From positions 5,278,243 through 5,342,242 of the forward strand of contig NC_049907.1 of assembly GCF_001411555.2 (NCBI RefSeq): a DNA stretch of 64,000 nt. Direction: 5' to 3'. The notes under the pieces were generated by a model that was not told the DNA's origin, made no database searches, and saw only the letters and a list, made by a program, of their open reading frames with translations. The stretch's first letter is position 1. Each line of letters opens with the position of its first letter. Of the stretch, positions 60,177-64,000 are shown piece by piece. Source of the stretch: Juglans regia. Lineage: Eukaryota; Streptophyta; Magnoliopsida; Fagales; Juglandaceae. Position numbers and translations under genes: made by a program.

Positions 60177-60525
60177 TTCCTTGACTGCATTTAGTTCAGT
60201 TGAGTTTGGTTTAGATTTAGATCTCTTCTAATATTCAAATACTCAATTCACAAATCAATAAATTCATCTCAATTTAAAATATATTTACAGGTGAGACTTA
60301 CAATATTTTTCAACTCAACACTTCTTTACACGCAGGACTCGCAATATTTTTTAACTTCTTATAAATACATTTAAATTCATCTTAATATCTAAATACATCT
60401 AAACTCATTTTTGATGAGTCTCACATAACTCACTCCACTATCTCAACTTATTACTATTTATAAAAAAACTCAAGTTAATTCAATTCAGTTCAATTCAATT
60501 CAATTCAACATCTAAATGCAATAAA
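60177..60525. repeat. MITE-like repeat (relative of 5690-6673)
   Basis: Starts 'ggcctcgtttggttccttga' and ends around 'caacatctaaatgcaata'. The interior order of motifs (caggtgagacttacaat, ctcaacacttctttacac, ataaatacatttaaa) matches the split repeat at 5690-6673. It serves as an empty-site reference for the hAT insertion there. Confidence 0.6.
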
Positions 60526-61822
60526 TCAGTGACAGCATGTCATATCGAGTTGAATTTAATACTGCTGTTGGAGGATCATTTTCTATGTTATTTGGATCGT
60601 ATAGAAAGGACCTCATATGAGTCATTTCCTGCGCAATAATCATAGGCCCCAATTTTTAAACAACTATATATATATAATATATGATGCCCCCCATGTTCTC
60701 AACCTTTCACAACAGCCTATTTTTTCCCAATGCCAGCTGTTGCCAGCTCCTACTCCTATTCTTATAATTCAGACAAACATATAATAACATGACTACCATC
60801 ACATACTACCAAAGTATCCCACTCCTCCTTGCCCCCATTATCCTACTCTCTTACCCAGTCTTGCCAAAGATTTATACCCCCACCATTCCACACCTGCCAC
60901 CTGTACACCAAAAAAACCTCCCCTAACACGTCTTCCAAGCAAAGCAATTGTTTTGGTGCAACATGTATTTTTGGGTGAAAATGAGCATTTTTTTTTATTG
61001 TCGTCCAACGGTCACATTTTACATTATTATTATTCTTCTTCTCCTCCTTTCTCTCTCCCCAATTATCTTATGCACCAAACGGCTATGCCACAGCTAATTT
61101 CATCAATAAACTAATGAACTAATCCCCATACCAAACGGCTATTATTTCTATTGCCGTATGTACAACTAAAATGTTCTTCATCAAAGCTACAGTATACTCG
61201 ACACGTGGCAAGACCTTCCATTGACTTGGCCCGTGGTGCCACGTGGTTGGACTCCATTTAAGACAAAATGACTGTTTAATTTTAAAGATTAGATAAAATG
61301 AATTGATATGATTTATGAATAATAATGAAATTTATGAATTAAAATTTATGAATAATAATGCGATGATCTCAACTTATTTTTCAATCTAAACCGACTCTAA
61401 ACGAATACGTAGTTTTCGAAAGTTCCCTACCAATTCAACTCACGCGGGATTGATCGAGAAAAATTATTCTCGAGGGGCATTTCAGTAATACGAACCGAGC
61501 ACGCCACGAGTTTATGTTGGTCTCCTCATGTTCTGTTGAAATGGCTATAACGCGGAAGCCAGATTGTGAAAACCCCAATTTTATATTCGAAACCAAACAC
61601 TATGCACGAAGGTGGTCGGACAGAGACGTCCTACTCACCCCCCCACCCCCAGCCACCGACACACGTCCAGTTTCAATGGCACCCTGGTAATTAAACTATT
61701 TTTACAAAAATTAAGTTCCTAATATAACCCTCATCTTGACCTTGTCGCGTTTGGGAAAACTTGATTACGTGCACCATCTGTACCTGATAATCCTCGAAGA
61801 AAGTTCAACGAAACAGAACATG

Positions 61823-61861
61823 AGAGAGAGAGAGAGGGAGAGAGAGAGAGAGAGAGAGAGA
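61823..61861. repeat. (GA)n microsatellite
   Basis: GA repeat with one interruption, about 19 units. Confidence 0.9.
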
Positions 61862-62024
61862 ACCGCCACCCCCCAAAGCTCATCATGTTGTTGTTATTAT
61901 AAATATTAAGTACATGCACACATGATTTTAAAACGATTCCAGAAAAGAATCTTTACGCATTATTATTGATTAGGTTAATCGCTGTCTCTGCTCAGCTCTC
62001 AACCCACCCACTTTTTCCTCTCCT

Positions 62025-62032
62025 TTTTATAC
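62025..62032 (+). promoter_or_regulatory. Possible TATA element of the AGP gene
   Basis: TTTTATAC lies about 125 bases before the AGP start codon in a pyrimidine-rich region. Position is plausible for a plant TATA box; not otherwise supported. Confidence 0.35.
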
Positions 62033-62153
62033 TCTTCCCCATACTTTTCAGGCCCCCTCATCCAGAACCTCTTAACTCTCTCATCTAGCTACCTTAGTTT
62101 CTCTCCTGAACATACTCCATCTCACAAGTTTTTTCTCAGTTTTGAAGGTGAAG

Positions 62154-62633
62154 ATGAAGATGGGTGTTTCTGGGCTCCAACTCTTTCTCATCTTGGGTCT
62201 CTTGGCCTCCTCCTGCTTAGCACAGGGTCCAGCGTCTTCACCAAGGGCAACGCCGCCAACTGCCACCCCGCCCACCGCCACACCTCCCACACCAGTCCCA
62301 TCCCCGCCAGCACCAGTGCCGTCCCCTAAAACATCTCCATCTCCAGCCCCAGCTCCGACCACGCCCGCCCCAACTCCGACCACGCCCGCCCCAGCTCCTT
62401 CCACAACTGCACCAACCCCGGCCCCGACCAAGGCTCCCACTCCCTCGCCGGCATCTCCTGCTCCCACCATCTCTTCACCCCCTTCACCCTCTGCTCTTAC
62501 TCCCGGCCCCGGAGCTTCCGCACCCGAGCCACCGGCTTCTGCTGAGCCACCGAGTGCTGCATTCTCTACTAGCAAAGCCATTGTTGCTGGGACCGCTCTT
62601 GTTGGAGCTTTCTTCGCCGTGGTTCTGGCTTAG
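62154..62633 (+). CDS. AGP: Classical arabinogalactan protein (GPI-anchored)
   Basis: Intronless, 159 residues. An N-terminal signal peptide (about residues 1-23, with core LQLFLILGLLASSCLA) precedes Q24. The mature region (about 24-135) is almost entirely Pro, Ala, Thr and Ser in AP/TP/SP-type dipeptide repeats (for example TPPTATPP and PAPTTPAPTPTTPAP), the context for proline hydroxylation and arabinogalactan addition. The C-terminus is a small-residue and hydrophobic tail (AIVAGTALVGAFFAVVLA), the usual signal for GPI-anchor attachment. This is the canonical classical-AGP plan, so the product is expected at the plasma membrane/cell wall surface. The ATG at 62154 is used because the frame's upstream codons lack an ATG; a second ATG at 62160 is equally possible. 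Which AGP number it corresponds to cannot be said. Confidence 0.93.
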   Translation: MKMGVSGLQLFLILGLLASSCLAQGPASSPRATPPTATPPTATPPTPVPSPPAPVPSPKTSPSPAPAPTTPAPTPTTPAPAPSTTAPTPAPTKAPTPSPASPAPTISSPPSPSALTPGPGASAPEPPASAEPPSAAFSTSKAIVAGTALVGAFFAVVLA

Positions 62634-62917
62634 ACCGTGTTCGGGTCTGTCCACGTGGAGGCTTTCCAGTTTTAACTAGATCTTTCTTTTCGATTGACGG
62701 CTGGGATCTATTTATTTCTCCTTCTATGTTTTTTTTTTCCTTTTAATTTCCTTTTTTTGATATATTTTTTTTCTGTGTTTGTTTCATTCAAAATTGGGTT
62801 TGACAGAGGATGCATTTGGACGGTGATGATGAGAATGATTATTTGGAGATTCATTTCTTCTGTGTTGACACGTGTATCCATTTGTAGATGAGTCCCGTGT
62901 ACATCAGTTAATAGTTG

Positions 62918-62923
62918 AATAAA
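62918..62923 (+). terminator. Polyadenylation signal of the AGP gene
   Basis: AATAAA 285 bases after the stop codon, in a T-rich 3' region that lacks other genes. Confidence 0.55.
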
Positions 62924-62945
62924 ACTGTTTGTTATTCTTTTCGTC

Positions 62946-64000
62946 TCTGATCTGTTACAAAGTTTGCCCATTTCGCTGCTTCTTGTTGGGAAGATACCAT
63001 TTGGATATTCTAAAGATCAATAGCTTTATTTTTTTTATTTTATTATTATTTTATATTTTAAAAAATGATATTTATAATTTTTGTTAAGGAAAATCGTCAT
63101 CATTTATCAAAAGAAACTCATATTTATGACTGGTACATTTTAAGATGCCCCATATCAAATATGACATCATGATAAACCAAAATAATATATTTAAAATTCC
63201 ATCAGTACGATATTTCCTTTTGTGAATGATATGGTATTCACTATTACTGATACTCTCTATAGACGTCAAAGAGATAACACTCTGTCTAAATAGAGATTCA
63301 ATCTCACTTTTTATAAAAAGAGAGAACTCAATATCTATAGATAAACATTTGAGAGATAAATTTTTTTTTTTTTTTTTAATTAATAATGAGAAACTAAAAA
63401 GGAAAACAGTAAGATATATGCGAAAAAAGACGGATTACAATTTGGACCAATTCCAGAAGATTTCGGAATCTGTGACGACCAGTGAAGAAAACACACTTGT
63501 CTCTTTTCAACCATAAAAGTTAGATACAAAAGATTTGGTAGTGGCAACTCCGGTGATATGTCGTATGTGTCGAGAAGAGTTGCCAGAAAGAGTGGTGCGT
63601 GAGGACCACACGTAGATGTGGGCGGCGCGTGAGAACCATGCATGGTGATTTTTGCAAAACCACTACTTTTCTCTGAATGATTTTTGACTTGTAAATCTGC
63701 TTGTGCCGCGTGTGTCTCTCGAAAGTTGTCGGAAATCTATAGATCTATAGTTTTTGGGCTTGAAGAAAGCAAAATAAAACTAAGCAAAAGAAATCTTGAT
63801 AAACAAGATGGGTGAACAGAAAAAAGAGGGAAGGAGGAGGAGGAGGAGGAGGAGGAAGCCGATGCCTCCTTCCCCTCCAGTGAAATTAGATTTGAAACCC
63901 TTGATTTTTTCCTTGGTTTTTTTCCGAGAGAGAGAGAGGGGAAGGAAGTGCCTAAGGTTTTTTCTATGATATTTACCGTTTTTAAGTTGAAAGTTTAATG
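62946..64000. other. Noncoding right edge of the window
   Basis: AT-rich with a poly(T) run at 63361-63378 and a (GGA)n microsatellite at 63831-63857. No gene recognised; a gene beyond the window edge could contribute a promoter here. Confidence 0.4.
63831..63857. repeat. (GGA)n microsatellite
   Basis: Nine GGA triplets in a purine-rich stretch. Confidence 0.9.

Larger units (their letters stand above)
57578..62153. other. Intergenic region between the SNARE and AGP genes
   Basis: The first few hundred bases are the likely 3'UTR of the SNARE gene (an AATAAA occurs near 57618). The middle is AT-rich without genes. 60177-60525 is a MITE-like repeat related to 5690-6673. A further 'GAGATG' family remnant lies near 61265-61400 and a (GA)n microsatellite at 61823-61861. 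The last 100-150 bp are the probable AGP promoter and leader. Confidence 0.45.

Noticed and set aside
62081..62581. 166-codon glycine/alanine/valine-rich frame on the minus strand
   Set aside because: Antisense shadow of the arabinogalactan protein gene, produced by its proline-rich codons.

Overview
This is nuclear DNA of a woody eudicot. The genes have plant-type introns (GT-AG, AT-rich), the protein families are plant-typical (ZF-HD homeobox, GEM-like GRAM, arabinogalactan protein), and plant mobile elements are abundant: L1 LINEs, copia and gypsy LTR elements, tRNA-derived SINEs, and hAT, Tourist and Mutator-like MITEs. The gene sequences and the many 'GTTTGG...GAGATGAGTT' MITE remnants remind me of Fagales (Juglandaceae), but the species cannot be fixed from sequence alone.

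Layout. 1-3.6 kb is noncoding. 3.65-4.38 kb (minus) is an intact intronless zinc-finger homeodomain (ZHD1/2-type) gene. 4.4-17.2 kb is gene-free: a hAT MITE (5827-6460) nested in an older repeat, a Mutator-like MITE (11269-11432), SINE debris and microsatellites. 17.27-34.52 kb (minus) is one GEM-like GRAM-domain gene whose four small exons total 882 bp. Its two large introns hold a 5.6-kb L1 LINE with an 18-bp target duplication, two LINE fragments, two hAT-like nonautonomous elements with perfect 8-bp duplications, a SINE with a 10-bp duplication and a 38-bp tandem repeat.

37.3-41.7 kb holds three Mutator-like nonautonomous elements with 9-bp target duplications, two of them enclosing GC-rich or gene-like sequence, around an orphan, broken first exon of an isoflavone-reductase-like (PCBER) gene. 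42.19-42.76 kb is a solo copia LTR. 43.04-44.62 kb (minus) is an intact six-exon FSH1/OVCA2-type serine hydrolase gene. 46.5-53.7 kb is a copia element (minus, both LTRs present) split by a decayed Ty3/gypsy fragment (plus), itself interrupted by a Tourist MITE with a TTA duplication: three nesting levels. 54.51-57.58 kb (plus) is a four-exon Bet1-like SNARE gene whose second intron carries a second copy of the SINE family and a 150-bp tandem duplication. 62.15-62.63 kb (plus) is a classical arabinogalactan protein gene.

The five intact genes are unrelated housekeeping or developmental genes with no operon-like logic. I found no tRNA, rRNA or CRISPR feature and no convincing novel multigene system. 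The notable content is the nested, precisely delimited transposon architecture and its effect on gene structure.
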